64,000 bases of DNA from Streptomyces tauricus (GCF_014650955.1 NZ_BMVY01000011.1:124001-188000); one strand, 5' to 3'. Positions 40,395-49,127 are shown, counted from the first letter of the stretch. Numbers and translations are program-made. Notes: generated by a model not told the origin, from the letters alone.

Positions 40395-40743
40395 CGTTAC
40401 GTTCCTCCGTACTCGCGAAAGGTTGGATGTCCGCATGTCCGCGTCATCCATGCGCGTTTACGGTAGGACCTGTTGCACTGTGGTGGAAGGGATGCGGTCG
40501 TGGTGGTTCGATATCCCGTCAAATCCCTTGACCATGTCTCTTGGAGCAAGAGCTCCGGACCGCGCGTGCGCTTGTGTTGGATTGAGCCATGGGAAGGTTT
40601 TCGGGCGCGGTCAGCACTCGTCCCGTATATGGCGCCTGACAACGAGTCAGGACATCGGATGTCAGCCACCTCGGTGAAAAGCCGACCGTGGGTTCCGGAA
40701 GGCCCGGCCGTGACCCCTGGGCGGGTCGGCAGTTGAGTGGGGC
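40395..40743. promoter_or_regulatory. Divergent regulatory region with nested palindromes
   Basis: 349 bp between the alpha-galactosidase gene and a small secreted peptide gene. It contains GGAGC-AAGA-GCTCC (40543-40556), CCTGAC-AACGA-GTCAGG (40635-40651), and, overlapping by one base, GACATC-G-GATGTC (40651-40663). The last two could bind a regulator of either gene or fold in the peptide mRNA leader. No other gene is seen. Confidence 0.55.
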
Positions 40744-40944
40744 ATGAAGAAGCGCAGCATGCTCGCCATCGCCTCCCTCGCCACCGGCTTCGTGGTGGCG
40801 GCCGTCACCCCGTCCCACTCCCTCGACGGCGACGCCCTCACCAGCCTCAGCACACTCGACCTCCAGGACACCCTCAGCACGGTCGACCAGACGGTCAGCG
40901 AAGGCAGCCTGGCGACGGACGAGACCCCGGGGCAGGACGGCTGA
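40744..40944 (+). CDS. Small secreted peptide
   Basis: 66 residues: a signal peptide of about 25 residues (MKKRSMLAIASLATGFVVAA, cleavage near SHS) and a 40-residue acidic, Ser/Thr/Asp-rich mature peptide (SLDGDALTSLSTLDLQDTLS...) without cysteine. It resembles small secreted proteins common in Streptomyces; function unknown. A strong hairpin follows its stop. Confidence 0.72.
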   Translation: MKKRSMLAIASLATGFVVAAVTPSHSLDGDALTSLSTLDLQDTLSTVDQTVSEGSLATDETPGQDG

Positions 40945-40981
40945 CCGGGCCGTTCCCGCCCGCTCCGTCCTGTTGCGACCC

Positions 40982-41010
40982 GAAGCCCGGCCCGTCGTGG
41001 GCCGGGCTTC
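40982..41010 (+). terminator. Perfect 12-bp hairpin after the secreted peptide gene
   Basis: GAAGCCCGGCCC and GGGCCGGGCTTC pair perfectly around GTCGT. It lies 38 bp after the stop codon. Confidence 0.88.
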
Positions 41011-41011
41011 C

Positions 41012-41039
41012 GTGCGTGTTCGACCCCTCGAACACGCAC
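41012..41039 (+). promoter_or_regulatory. Second perfect 12-bp inverted repeat, 73 bp before the kinase-NUDIX gene
   Basis: GTGCGTGTTCGA and TCGAACACGCAC pair perfectly around CCCC, one base after the first hairpin. It is either a second terminator or an operator for the downstream gene. The half-sites are in the reverse order of a LexA box. Confidence 0.55.
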
Positions 41040-41111
41040 TCATCAGGACCTGGTTTCCGTGGCAGGGTGGAGCGGGCAAGCCTCAGGGGGCCAACAGCAG
41101 AGGGGGGAACC

Positions 41112-42152
41112 GTGATCGTCTGGATCAACGGTGCGTTCGGTGCGGGGAAGACCACCACCGCACGGGAACTGATCGACCTGATCCCGAACAGCACACTCTT
41201 CGACCCCGAGTTGATCGGCACCGGGCTGGCGCACCTGCTGCCCGCCAAGCGCCTCGCCGAGGTCGGCGACTTCCAGGATCTGCCGATCTGGCGGCGGCTC
41301 GTGGTGGACACGGCGGCCGCGATGCTCTCCGAACTCGGGGGCGTGCTCGTGGTCCCCATGACCCTGCTCCGCCAGGACTACCGCGACGAGATCTTCGGCG
41401 GACTCGCGTCCCGCAGGATCGCGGTACGCCATGTGCTTCTCGCCCCGGCGGAAACGATCCTGCGCGAACGAATAGCCGGCCGGGAGGTCCCGCCGGACCT
41501 CCCCGACGGGGAGATACGGGTGCGCCAGTGGTCGTACGACCAGATCGAGCCGTACCGTGCCGCCCTGGCCGGCTGGCTCACCGCGGACGCCCACCCCGTC
41601 GACAACGGCACCCTCACCCCGTACGAGTCGGCCGTGCGCGTCGCCGAGGCCGTGAACAGCGGATCCGTGCCGGTCTGCGACATCGTGCAGACCCCTGAGC
41701 CCACCTCGGAGACCGTCGCGGCGGGCGTGCTCCTCTTCGACGAACGGGACCGGGTGCTGCTCGTCGACCCGACGTACAAGGCCGGCTGGGAGTTCCCCGG
41801 CGGCGTCGTCGAGTCCGGCGAGGCACCCGCGCGCGCGGGCATCCGCGAGGTCGCCGAGGAGACCGGCATCCGGCTGACCGGCGTACCCCGCCTGCTGGTC
41901 GTCGACTGGGAGCCACCGGTACCGCCCGGGTACGGCGGTCTGCGCCTCCTGTACGACGGAGGCCGGCTCGGCGGCGGCGAGGCCCGGCAGATGGTGCTGC
42001 CGGGCCCCGAACTGCGCGACTGGCGCTTCGTCACCGAGGAGGAGGCCGCCACGCTCCTGCCCTCCATCCGCTACGAGCGCCTGCGCTGGGCCCTACGGGC
42101 GAGGGAGCGGGGATCCGCGCTGTACCTGGAGGCAGGGGTACCCCAGGGCTGA
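41112..42152 (+). CDS. P-loop kinase domain fused to a NUDIX hydrolase
   Basis: 346 residues from GTG 41112 (GGGGGG upstream). The N-terminal ~185 residues are a small AAA_33/zeta-like kinase domain with Walker A GAFGAGKTT (residues 7-15) and LLAPAETILRERIAGRE (lid-like Arg segment). The C-terminal domain (~200-340) has a complete Nudix box ending REVAEETGI (about 230-253) with GWEFPGGVVESGE before it. Both halves look catalytically intact. The combination suggests phosphorylation and pyrophosphate hydrolysis of a nucleotide-like compound; substrate unknown. Confidence 0.88.
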   Translation: MIVWINGAFGAGKTTTARELIDLIPNSTLFDPELIGTGLAHLLPAKRLAEVGDFQDLPIWRRLVVDTAAAMLSELGGVLVVPMTLLRQDYRDEIFGGLASRRIAVRHVLLAPAETILRERIAGREVPPDLPDGEIRVRQWSYDQIEPYRAALAGWLTADAHPVDNGTLTPYESAVRVAEAVNSGSVPVCDIVQTPEPTSETVAAGVLLFDERDRVLLVDPTYKAGWEFPGGVVESGEAPARAGIREVAEETGIRLTGVPRLLVVDWEPPVPPGYGGLRLLYDGGRLGGGEARQMVLPGPELRDWRFVTEEEAATLLPSIRYERLRWALRARERGSALYLEAGVPQG

Positions 42153-42172
42153 CGGACGCGCGTCCGTCAGCC
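42147..42172 (+). terminator. 26-bp perfect palindrome spanning the stop codon
   Basis: GGCTGACGGACGC and GCGTCCGTCAGCC are perfect inverted halves and contain the TGA of the kinase-NUDIX gene (42150-42152). Probably a terminator hairpin. Confidence 0.7.
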
Positions 42173-42247
42173 TGTAGGGCCCCCGCCTTCCAGGCCGCCG
42201 GACTTCTGCCTTTCGGCCCGTCGGGTCTTCGCTTCCCAGGCCGCGGG

Positions 42248-42328
42248 GCGCTTGCTCTTCAGCCCGTCCGGCGTTTGAGGACGAGGCCGTTCAGGCCGAT
42301 GGGGGGCCTGGGGGCGCAGCCCCCAGAA
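42248..42328 (-). repeat. Dispersed Streptomyces intergenic repeat
   Basis: Contains CGTCCGGCGTTTGAGGACGA, then GGCCGTTCAGGCCGA and GGGGGCGCAGCCCCCAG, an order found in intergenic regions across Streptomyces. The last part forms a perfect GGGGGC/GCCCCC hairpin. It lies between convergent genes, as such elements often do. Confidence 0.75.
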
Positions 42329-42362
42329 ACCCCGGGCACGCCCGGCCAAGGGGCGTACCCGA

Positions 42363-43721
42363 TCAGGACGCCGCGTAATTCCGGAGGAACAGCGCCTCCG
42401 CCACGGCGAGCCGCTCCAGCTCGTCGGGCGACACGCTCTCGTTCACGGCGTGGATCTGCGCCTCCGGCTCGCTCAGCCCGATCAGCAGGATCTCCGCCCG
42501 CGGATACAGCGACGCGAGGGTGTTGCACAGGGGAATGGACCCGCCCTGTCCCGCGTACTGCATCTCCGCCCCGTCGTACGCGGCGCTCATCGCCTCGGCC
42601 ATCGCCGCGTACGCCGGACTCGTGGTGTCGGCGCGGAACGCCTGGCCCTGCCCGATCTGCTCGGTGCTCACCCGCGCGCCCCACGGCGTGTGCGCCTCCA
42701 GGTGGGCCTGGAGCAGCTTGGTCGCCTCGACGGCGTCCACGCCCGCCGGCACCCGCAGGCTGACCAGCGCCCGTGCGCCGGCCTGCACGGACGGGGTGGC
42801 GCCGACCACCGGCGGGGCGTCGATGCCGAGCACGGTCACGGCGGGCCGCGCCCAGATGCGGTCGGCGACCGTGCCGGAGCCGATCAGCTCCACACCGTCG
42901 AGCACCTTGGCGTCCTTGCGGAACTGCTCCTCGTCGTACTGCAGCCCCTCCCACGACGAACCGCCCGTCAGCCCGTCGACCGTCGTCGAGCCGTCCTCGG
43001 CGCGCAGCGAGTCGAGGACGCGGATCAGCGCGCCCAGCGCGTCGGGTGCCGCGCCGCCGAACTGGCCGGAGTGCAGATTGCCTTCGAGGGTGTCGACCTG
43101 GACGCGGACGAGCGTCATACCGCGCAGCGCGGTGGTGACCGTCGGCACCCCGACCCGGAAGTTCCCGGAGTCGCCGATGACGATCGCGTCGGCCGCCAGC
43201 AGCTCCGGGTGCTCCTCGGCGTACCGCTCCAGACCGCCCGTGCCCTGCTCCTCCGAGCCCTCCGCTATGACCTTGACACCGACCGGGACGCCACCGGTCG
43301 CCTTGAGCGCGCGCAGCGCCAGCAGGTGCATGATCAGGCCACCCTTGCAGTCGGCGGCCCCGCGCCCGTACCAGCGGCCGTCCGCCCGCTCGGTCAGCTC
43401 GAAGGGCGGCGTCTCCCAGCCGGCCTCGTCGAGCGGCGGCTGCACGTCGTAGTGCGCGTACAGCAGAACGGTCTTCGAGCCCTCGGGGCCCGGCAGGAAG
43501 CCGTACACCGACTGTGTGCCGTCAGGTGTGTCGAGCAGGGCGACGTCCTGGAAGCCCTCGGCGCGCAGCGCGTCGGCCACCCAGTTCGCGGCGCCCTCGC
43601 TCTCGCTCCGGGGGAACTGGTCGAAATCAGCCACCGATGCGAAGGCCACGAGCTCGGTCAGCTCCGTCTTCGCCCTGGGCATCAGGGAGACGACGGTCTC
43701 GGCGACCGGATTCGACGACAT
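42363..43721 (-). CDS. M20 family dipeptidase/aminoacylase
   Basis: 452 residues from ATG 43721 (GAGGAG, 8-nt spacing). Metal ligands and catalytic residues are visible: LLYAHYDVQP (His, Asp), GRGAADCKGGL (bridging Asp), EGSEEQGTGG (catalytic Glu-Glu), IGDSGNF and a late His in QIHAVNESV. An inserted dimerisation domain covers about 185-340. A cytosolic zinc or manganese enzyme cleaving dipeptides or N-acyl amino acids. Confidence 0.95.
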   Translation of the reverse strand: MSSNPVAETVVSLMPRAKTELTELVAFASVADFDQFPRSESEGAANWVADALRAEGFQDVALLDTPDGTQSVYGFLPGPEGSKTVLLYAHYDVQPPLDEAGWETPPFELTERADGRWYGRGAADCKGGLIMHLLALRALKATGGVPVGVKVIAEGSEEQGTGGLERYAEEHPELLAADAIVIGDSGNFRVGVPTVTTALRGMTLVRVQVDTLEGNLHSGQFGGAAPDALGALIRVLDSLRAEDGSTTVDGLTGGSSWEGLQYDEEQFRKDAKVLDGVELIGSGTVADRIWARPAVTVLGIDAPPVVGATPSVQAGARALVSLRVPAGVDAVEATKLLQAHLEAHTPWGARVSTEQIGQGQAFRADTTSPAYAAMAEAMSAAYDGAEMQYAGQGGSIPLCNTLASLYPRAEILLIGLSEPEAQIHAVNESVSPDELERLAVAEALFLRNYAAS

Positions 43722-43896
43722 GGGCACGCTCCTCGTGGGTGCGACGTTGTACGAGTGGGTACGGCTGCGGTGAGCGCGCGAACGGATGTGCGCGCTGCAT
43801 ACGCTGCCGATCCTCCCACAGCGGTCTTCGCCGGACGCCGCCGTAGGATGCGTGGAGTAGGTGCGGCAGGCGGCTGGATCGGAGCAGCAGACCATC

Positions 43897-45111
43897 GTGA
43901 GCAGCGAGAACTCTTCGGACGACGGACAGGACGACGGGCAGCAGGTGTGGGACGTCGTCGTGGTCGGGGCGGGACCGGCCGGCGCCTCGGCCGCCTATGC
44001 GGCGGCGGTCGCGGGGCGCCGGGTCCTGTTGCTGGAGAAAGCGGAGTTGCCCCGCTACAAGACATGCGGCGGCGGGATCATCGGACCCACGCGTGACGCG
44101 CTGCCGCCCGGTTTCGAGCTGCCGTTCCGGGACCGGGTGCACGCGGTCACGTTCTCGCTGGAGGGCAAGTTCACGCGGACGCGGCGCTCCAAGCAGATGC
44201 TCTTCGGGCTCATCAACCGGCCGGAGTTCGATCAGCAGCTCGTCGAGCACGCGCAGAAGGCGGGCGCCGAACTGCGTACGGGGGCCACGGTCTCGCGGGT
44301 GGAACAGCACGGTTCGGCGGTTCCCGACCGGCGCTCGGTCGCGGTCGTCCTCCAGGACGGCGAGACGCTGCTGGCGCGTGCGGTGGTCGGCGCGGACGGC
44401 AGCGCCAGCCGCATAGGAGCGCACGTCGGCGTGAAGCTCGACCAGGTCGACCTCGGCCTGGAGGCGGAGATCCCGGTGCCGGAGACGGTCGCGGAGGACT
44501 GGAAGGGCCGGGTCCTCATCGACTGGGGCCCCCTGCCCGGGAGTTACGGGTGGGTGTTCCCCAAGGGCGACACCCTCACCGTCGGAGTCATCTCGGCGCG
44601 GGGCGAAGGCGCCGCCACCAAGCGGTACCTGGAGGACTTCATCGCCCGGCTCGGCCTCGCGGGCTTCGAGCCCAGCATCTCTTCCGGGCATCTGACCCGC
44701 TGCCGCGCCGACGACTCGCCGCTGTCGCGGGGCCGGGTGCTGGTGTGCGGGGACGCGGCCGGGCTCCTGGAGCCGTGGACCCGCGAGGGCATCTCCTTCG
44801 CGCTGCGTTCCGGGCGGCTCGCGGGGGAGTGGGCGGTGCGGATCGCCGAGGCCCACGACGCCGTGGACACGCGGCGGCAGGCGCTGAACTACGCCTTCGC
44901 GATCAAGGCGGGGCTGGGCGTGGAAATGAGCATCGGCCGGCGGATGCTCACGATCTTCGAGCGCCGCCCCGGGGTGTTCCATGCGGCGCTCACCGGTTTC
45001 AGACCCGCGTGGAAGGCGTTCGCGGGGATCACCCGCGGTTCGACCTCGCTGGGCGACATGGTCCGTTCGCACCCGATGGCGGAGCGGGCCCTGAGCAGGA
45101 TCGACCGCTGA
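43897..45111 (+). CDS. Geranylgeranyl reductase family FAD-dependent oxidoreductase
   Basis: 404 residues from GTG 43897. Dinucleotide motif VVGAGPAGASAAY (24-29 GxGxxG), the family signature LPRYKTCGGGIIGP, VVGADGSASRIG, and FAD motif VLVCGDAAGLLEPWTREGIS. Such enzymes reduce isoprenoid double bonds (menaquinone side chain, archaeal-type lipids) or act as flavoprotein monooxygenases. It is divergent from the M20 gene. An upstream GTG at 43861 is less likely. Confidence 0.92.
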   Translation: MSSENSSDDGQDDGQQVWDVVVVGAGPAGASAAYAAAVAGRRVLLLEKAELPRYKTCGGGIIGPTRDALPPGFELPFRDRVHAVTFSLEGKFTRTRRSKQMLFGLINRPEFDQQLVEHAQKAGAELRTGATVSRVEQHGSAVPDRRSVAVVLQDGETLLARAVVGADGSASRIGAHVGVKLDQVDLGLEAEIPVPETVAEDWKGRVLIDWGPLPGSYGWVFPKGDTLTVGVISARGEGAATKRYLEDFIARLGLAGFEPSISSGHLTRCRADDSPLSRGRVLVCGDAAGLLEPWTREGISFALRSGRLAGEWAVRIAEAHDAVDTRRQALNYAFAIKAGLGVEMSIGRRMLTIFERRPGVFHAALTGFRPAWKAFAGITRGSTSLGDMVRSHPMAERALSRIDR

Positions 45112-45158
45112 CGGTTAGCTGGCCGCTGGCCGCTGACGGGTGACCGCCAACCGCTGAC

Positions 45159-45194
45159 GGCGGCCGGTCGGTCGGTCGCCGACGGTCGGCCGCC
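45159..45194 (+). terminator. Hairpin after the geranylgeranyl reductase gene
   Basis: GGCGGCC (45159-45165) pairs with GGCCGCC (45188-45194) around a GTCGGTCGGTCG-rich loop. Bases 45112-45158 are a low-complexity stretch of CGCTGACGG-like repeats. Confidence 0.45.
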
Positions 45195-45206
45195 GGTGTG
45201 GGACGA

Positions 45207-45232
45207 GCGCGTACTCCGCCGGGAGTACGCGC
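45207..45232 (+). promoter_or_regulatory. 26-bp palindrome upstream of the two-component system
   Basis: GCGCGTACTCC-GCCG-GGAGTACGCGC, perfect 11-bp arms, 55 bp before the kinase start. The position upstream of the TAGCGT -10 box (45274-45279) fits an autoregulatory site for the NarL-type response regulator. Confidence 0.55.
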
Positions 45233-45286
45233 GATCACCACGCTCGACGGACGCCCCGGTGGGCCGTGACGTCTAGCGTGGCGGAC

Positions 45287-46561
45287 ATGGAGGAGCAGCG
45301 CGGACGCCGGTGCGGCGGACCCCCCTGGGCCAGGGGCGGTCCACCGGGGAGCCGGTGGCAGGGGCCCCCGTGGTGGAACCACCGCGGGGCGGAGGAAGAG
45401 GGCGGCGCCCGCACCCGGTGGCCGTGGCGTTCGACGCTGCTCCTCGCCGCGTTCGTCATGGTCGGCAGCAAATTCGCCGCCGAGGCGCAGCCGGCCCGGG
45501 AGCAACTCGACGCCCTCGCTCGGTCGCTGCTCCTCGGCGGCGCCCTCCTGCTCCTGTGGCGGCAGCGGTACCCGGCGCTCGTGATGTGCGGCACCGCGGC
45601 CTCGGCCCTCGTCTACTTCAGCGCGGGATACCCGTACGGGCCGGTCTTCCTCACGGTCGCGCTCGCCTGCTTCAGCGCGGTCCTCGCCGGGCACCGCCGG
45701 CTCGCCTGGGCCGCGCTCGGCACGTTGTGGACGGTCCATCTCCTGGTGGGGCACTGGCTCTACCGCCGGCTGCCGCCAGACGGCGACCCGGCCTCCTCCT
45801 GGGGCGAGGAGGTCGCCCTCGCCGCCTGGATCGTGGCGATCCTCGCGGTCTCCGAACTGGCCCGCGCACGCCGCGAGCAGTGGGACCGCGACCGGGCGGA
45901 ACGCCGGCAGGCGGCCGGGCGGCGCGCCGACGAGGAACGGCTGCGGATCGCCCGCGAACTCCACGACGTGCTGGCGCACAGCATCTCGGTCATCAACGTC
46001 CAGGCAGGAGTCGGCCTCGCGCTGCTCGACTCCGACCCGGAACAGGCACGGACCGCGCTCACCACCATCAAGGCCGCGAGCAAGGAGGCGCTGGGGGAGG
46101 TGCGCCAGGTGCTCGACACGCTCCGCACGCCCGGGGACGCGCCCCGCGCTCCGGCGCCCGGCCTCGACCGGCTCCCCGAACTCGTGGAGCAGGCCGCGGG
46201 CGCCGGTCTGACCGTCGCCGTCGAGGACCGGGACGGCAGCCGGGACCTCTCGCCGGGCGCCGATCTCGCGGCCTTCCGCATCGTCCAGGAGGCGCTGACC
46301 AACGTCGTACGGCATTCCGGGTCGCGGCACGCGCGCGTGCGCGTCGAGCGGACGGGCGACGCCCTGCGGCTGCGGATCGACGACGACGGCCCGGCGACCG
46401 GCGAGGAGGCGGGCGGCAGCGGCAACGGACTCGCCGGAATGCGGGAGCGCGCGGCGGCCCTGGGTGGCACCATCGAGGCCGGACCGCGGGACGACGGAGG
46501 ATTCCGGGTGCTTGCCGTGCTGCCGCTCAAGAAGTCCCGCATGCCCGAGGAGGACCGGTGA
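45287..46561 (+). CDS. Two-component sensor histidine kinase (NarL/DesK type)
   Basis: 424 residues. A Trp/Gly/Pro-rich N-terminus is followed by about five transmembrane segments (48-190), the HisKA_3 dimerisation helix with phospho-acceptor His226 (ARELHDVLAHSISV), and an HATPase_c domain with N-box EALTNVVRHS and GNGLAGMRERAAALGG. TAGCGT lies 7 nt before ATG 45287 with no ribosome site, so it is probably leaderless. It overlaps the response regulator gene by 4 bp. Confidence 0.95.
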   Translation: MEEQRGRRCGGPPWARGGPPGSRWQGPPWWNHRGAEEEGGARTRWPWRSTLLLAAFVMVGSKFAAEAQPAREQLDALARSLLLGGALLLLWRQRYPALVMCGTAASALVYFSAGYPYGPVFLTVALACFSAVLAGHRRLAWAALGTLWTVHLLVGHWLYRRLPPDGDPASSWGEEVALAAWIVAILAVSELARARREQWDRDRAERRQAAGRRADEERLRIARELHDVLAHSISVINVQAGVGLALLDSDPEQARTALTTIKAASKEALGEVRQVLDTLRTPGDAPRAPAPGLDRLPELVEQAAGAGLTVAVEDRDGSRDLSPGADLAAFRIVQEALTNVVRHSGSRHARVRVERTGDALRLRIDDDGPATGEEAGGSGNGLAGMRERAAALGGTIEAGPRDDGGFRVLAVLPLKKSRMPEEDR

Positions 46562-47223
46562 TCCGCGTACTGCTCGCCGACGACCAGTCGTTGGTCCGCG
46601 CGGGCTTCAAGGCGCTCCTGGACGCCCAGCCGGACATCGAGGTGGTCGGAGAGGCCGCGGACGGGGCGGAGGCTCTGCGGGCAGTACGCCAACTGCGGCC
46701 CGACGTCGTCCTGATGGACATCCGGATGCCGGTGCTCGACGGCCTCGCCGCGACGCGCCGCATCACCGACGTGCCGGACCTGGCGGACATCAGGATCGTC
46801 ATGCTCACCACCTTCGAACTCGACGAGTACGTCTTCGAGGCGATCCGTTCCGGGGCGTCCGGCTTCCTCGTCAAGGACACCGAACCGGAGGAACTCCTGC
46901 GTGCCGTCCGGGCGGTGGTCGACGGTGACGCGCTGCTCTCGCCGGGTGTGACACGTCGGCTCATCGCCGAGTTCGCGGCCCGGTCGAAGGAGCCGGCCGC
47001 GGCGGACGTGCTCGCCGGACTCACCGAGCGGGAGCGGGAGGTGATGGCGCTGGTCGGCATCGGACTGTCGAACGACGAGATCGCGCGGCGCCTTGTCGTG
47101 AGCCCCCTGACGGCCAAGACCCATGTCAGCCGCACGATGGTGAAGCTGGGCGCCCGCGACCGCGCCCAACTGGTCGTGCTGGCCTACGAGTCGGGGCTGG
47201 TACGGCCGGGCTGGCTGGGCTGA
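46558..47223 (+). CDS. Two-component response regulator (NarL/LuxR family)
   Basis: 221 residues; GTG 46558 overlaps the kinase stop (GTGA) behind GAGGAGGA. Receiver domain with Asp8/Asp9, phospho-acceptor Asp54 (VVLMDIRMPVLDG) and Lys in GFLVKDTEP. LuxR-type helix-turn-helix LTEREREVMALVGIGLSNDEIARRL...AKTHVSRTM. Partner of the upstream kinase; it probably binds the 26-bp palindrome at 45207-45232. Its last 40 bp overlap the convergent DUF6332 gene. Confidence 0.96.
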   Translation: MIRVLLADDQSLVRAGFKALLDAQPDIEVVGEAADGAEALRAVRQLRPDVVLMDIRMPVLDGLAATRRITDVPDLADIRIVMLTTFELDEYVFEAIRSGASGFLVKDTEPEELLRAVRAVVDGDALLSPGVTRRLIAEFAARSKEPAAADVLAGLTEREREVMALVGIGLSNDEIARRLVVSPLTAKTHVSRTMVKLGARDRAQLVVLAYESGLVRPGWLG

Positions 47224-47468
47224 GGCCCCTGACGGAAGCGGACCAGCACCGAGATCACCCGTAGGAGGAAGAGGGCGGCCGCGAGCGCCGTGCCGGCGAC
47301 GAGCAGGACCTTCTCGGCGGCCGTCGGCAGGTCGAAGAGCAGTGCGGGACCGGCCAGGACCCCGAACAGCACGGCCGCCGCGAACACGGCGCTGGCCAGG
47401 GCGTATCCGATCTCCACGGTGATCGCGTCCCGCTCGGACTGTGTCCGGTGCCCCCTGGTGTGTTCCAT
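47184..47468 (-). CDS. DUF6332 small membrane protein
   Basis: 94 residues: SERDAITVEIGYALASAVFA (family opening), two transmembrane helices (about 22-45 and 53-75), basic Arg/Gln/Pro-rich tail. Matches the Streptomyces DUF6332 family; function unknown. Confidence 0.8.
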   Translation of the reverse strand: MEHTRGHRTQSERDAITVEIGYALASAVFAAAVLFGVLAGPALLFDLPTAAEKVLLVAGTALAAALFLLRVISVLVRFRQGPQPSQPGRTSPDS

Positions 47469-47569
47469 GCGGGGAGTGTCACAGCTGTGCGCCCGGCAGG
47501 GCAACAAGGCCCTCCGGACGCACGACGCCGAGGTCGATCCCGGGGTGATGTGAAGGGGGAGGCCGGGGG

Positions 47570-49081
47570 TCAGTCGCGTACCGTCACGCGGTCGTCGTCC
47601 TGCCGCTCCCGTGTCTTCCGCGCCGCCTGCGGGGCGGGCTCGGACGCGGCGACCAGGATCGTGGTCTGCGGGGTACGCCGTCCGCGCAGGCCGGTGGCCG
47701 TGATCAGCAGGCCGGCCAGGGCGACCGCGGTCACCACGACGAGACCGGGCCGGTAGCTGTCCAGGACCGCCTGCGGCGAGGAACCGCCGGACGAGTTCGC
47801 CGTCACGACGGCCGTCACGATCGCCAGGAAGATCGCACCGCCCACCTGCACCGAGGTGTTGAGCAGACCCGAGACCATGCCCTGCTCGTGGTCCTCCACG
47901 CCGTTGGTGGCCTGGATGTTGAGCGAGGGGAAGACCAGCGCGCAGGCAGCGCCGATCAGCAGCATCGACGGCAGGATCACCGCCGCGTACACCGGGTCGA
48001 GGTCGACGCGCAGGAACAGCGCGTAGCCGACAACCATCAGGGCGAAGCCCAGTACGAGGAGCCGTGGCGTCCCGAACCGGTCGACGATCGCGCCCATCTT
48101 CGTCGCCGAGAGCGCCACGAGCGCGCCCGCGGGCAGGAAGGCGAGCGCGGTGTGCAGGGCCGACCAGCCGAGCAGCGACTGCATGTACAGCGTGACGAGG
48201 AACTGGAAGCCGACGTACGAGCCGAAGAACATCATGGCGCCCAGCTGGGCGCGGACCTGGTCGCCGGAGCGCAGCACGCCGAGCCGGATCAGCGGACTGG
48301 CGCTGCGCAGTTCGACGCGGACGAAGACGGTGAGCAGGACCGCGACCGCGAGGAACGACAGCAGCGTACGGGCCGAGGTCCAGCCCACCTCGGGTGCCTC
48401 GACGACGGTGAAGACGAGCAGCAGCATCGAGGCCGTGCCGATGACGGCACCGGGGATGTCGTAGCCGCGGTGGGTGCGGTCGCGTTCGCTGCGCGGAATG
48501 AGCTTCAGGCCTGCGATCAGGGCGAGGATCGCGATGGGCGCGGGCAGCAGCATGGTCAGCCGCCAGCTGGCCTCGGTGAGCAGCCCGGACAGGACGAGGC
48601 CCATCGAGAAGCCGGTGGCGGCGCAGGTGGTGTAGATCGACAGGGCGCGGTTGCGCAGCGGGCCCTGCGGGAACGTCGTGGTGATGATCGACAGCCCGGC
48701 GGGGGCGGTGAACGCCGCGCTCAGGCCCTTGATGAAGCGGCTCGCGATCAGCAGAGGACCGGAGTCGACGAGGCCGCCGAGCAGGGAGGCGAGGGCGAAG
48801 ACGGCGAGGGCCACCAGGAACACCTGGCGGCGGCCGAGGAGGTCGGCGGTGCGACCGCCCAGGAGCAGGAGGCCGCCGTAGCCGAGTATGTAGCCGCTGA
48901 CGATCCACTGCAGGGTCGAGGTGGAGAGGTCCAGTTCGGAACCGATGGACGGCAGGGCGACACCGACCATCGACACGTCGAGCGCGTCCAGGAACATCGC
49001 GGCGCAGAGCACCAGGAGGGTGCCCCACAGGCGAGGCGTCCAGTGTCCCCGGGGCGCCGGGGTGGTGAGCGGAGAGGTCAT
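47570..49081 (-). CDS. MFS drug-efflux transporter (DHA2, 14 helices)
   Basis: 503 residues with about 14 transmembrane helices. DALDVSMVGVALPSIGSELD (motif D1), GGRTADLLGRRQVFL (motif A) and TGFSMGLVLSGLL (motif C, antiporter) place it in the DHA2 proton-driven export family. TACTGT on the minus strand (49094-49089) lies 7 nt before ATG 49081, suggesting a leaderless mRNA. It is divergent from a MarR gene with a shared palindrome, a classic regulated efflux pair. Confidence 0.95.
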   Translation of the reverse strand: MTSPLTTPAPRGHWTPRLWGTLLVLCAAMFLDALDVSMVGVALPSIGSELDLSTSTLQWIVSGYILGYGGLLLLGGRTADLLGRRQVFLVALAVFALASLLGGLVDSGPLLIASRFIKGLSAAFTAPAGLSIITTTFPQGPLRNRALSIYTTCAATGFSMGLVLSGLLTEASWRLTMLLPAPIAILALIAGLKLIPRSERDRTHRGYDIPGAVIGTASMLLLVFTVVEAPEVGWTSARTLLSFLAVAVLLTVFVRVELRSASPLIRLGVLRSGDQVRAQLGAMMFFGSYVGFQFLVTLYMQSLLGWSALHTALAFLPAGALVALSATKMGAIVDRFGTPRLLVLGFALMVVGYALFLRVDLDPVYAAVILPSMLLIGAACALVFPSLNIQATNGVEDHEQGMVSGLLNTSVQVGGAIFLAIVTAVVTANSSGGSSPQAVLDSYRPGLVVVTAVALAGLLITATGLRGRRTPQTTILVAASEPAPQAARKTRERQDDDRVTVRD

Positions 49082-49105
49082 GCGCGACACAGTACATGCG
49101 CGTGC

Positions 49106-49127
49106 ATTGAATGCAACTGCATTTAAT
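49106..49127 (+). promoter_or_regulatory. MarR operator between MFS and marR genes
   Basis: ATTGAATGCA-AC-TGCATTTAAT, a 22-bp palindrome with one mismatch, overlapping the -35 region of the MFS promoter (TTGCAT, 16-bp spacer, TACTGT). It is AT-rich against a GC-rich background. Confidence 0.72.

Noticed and set aside
41012..41039. LexA (SOS) box
   Set aside because: The actinobacterial box is TCGAAC-N4-GTTCGA; here the halves are in the opposite order.
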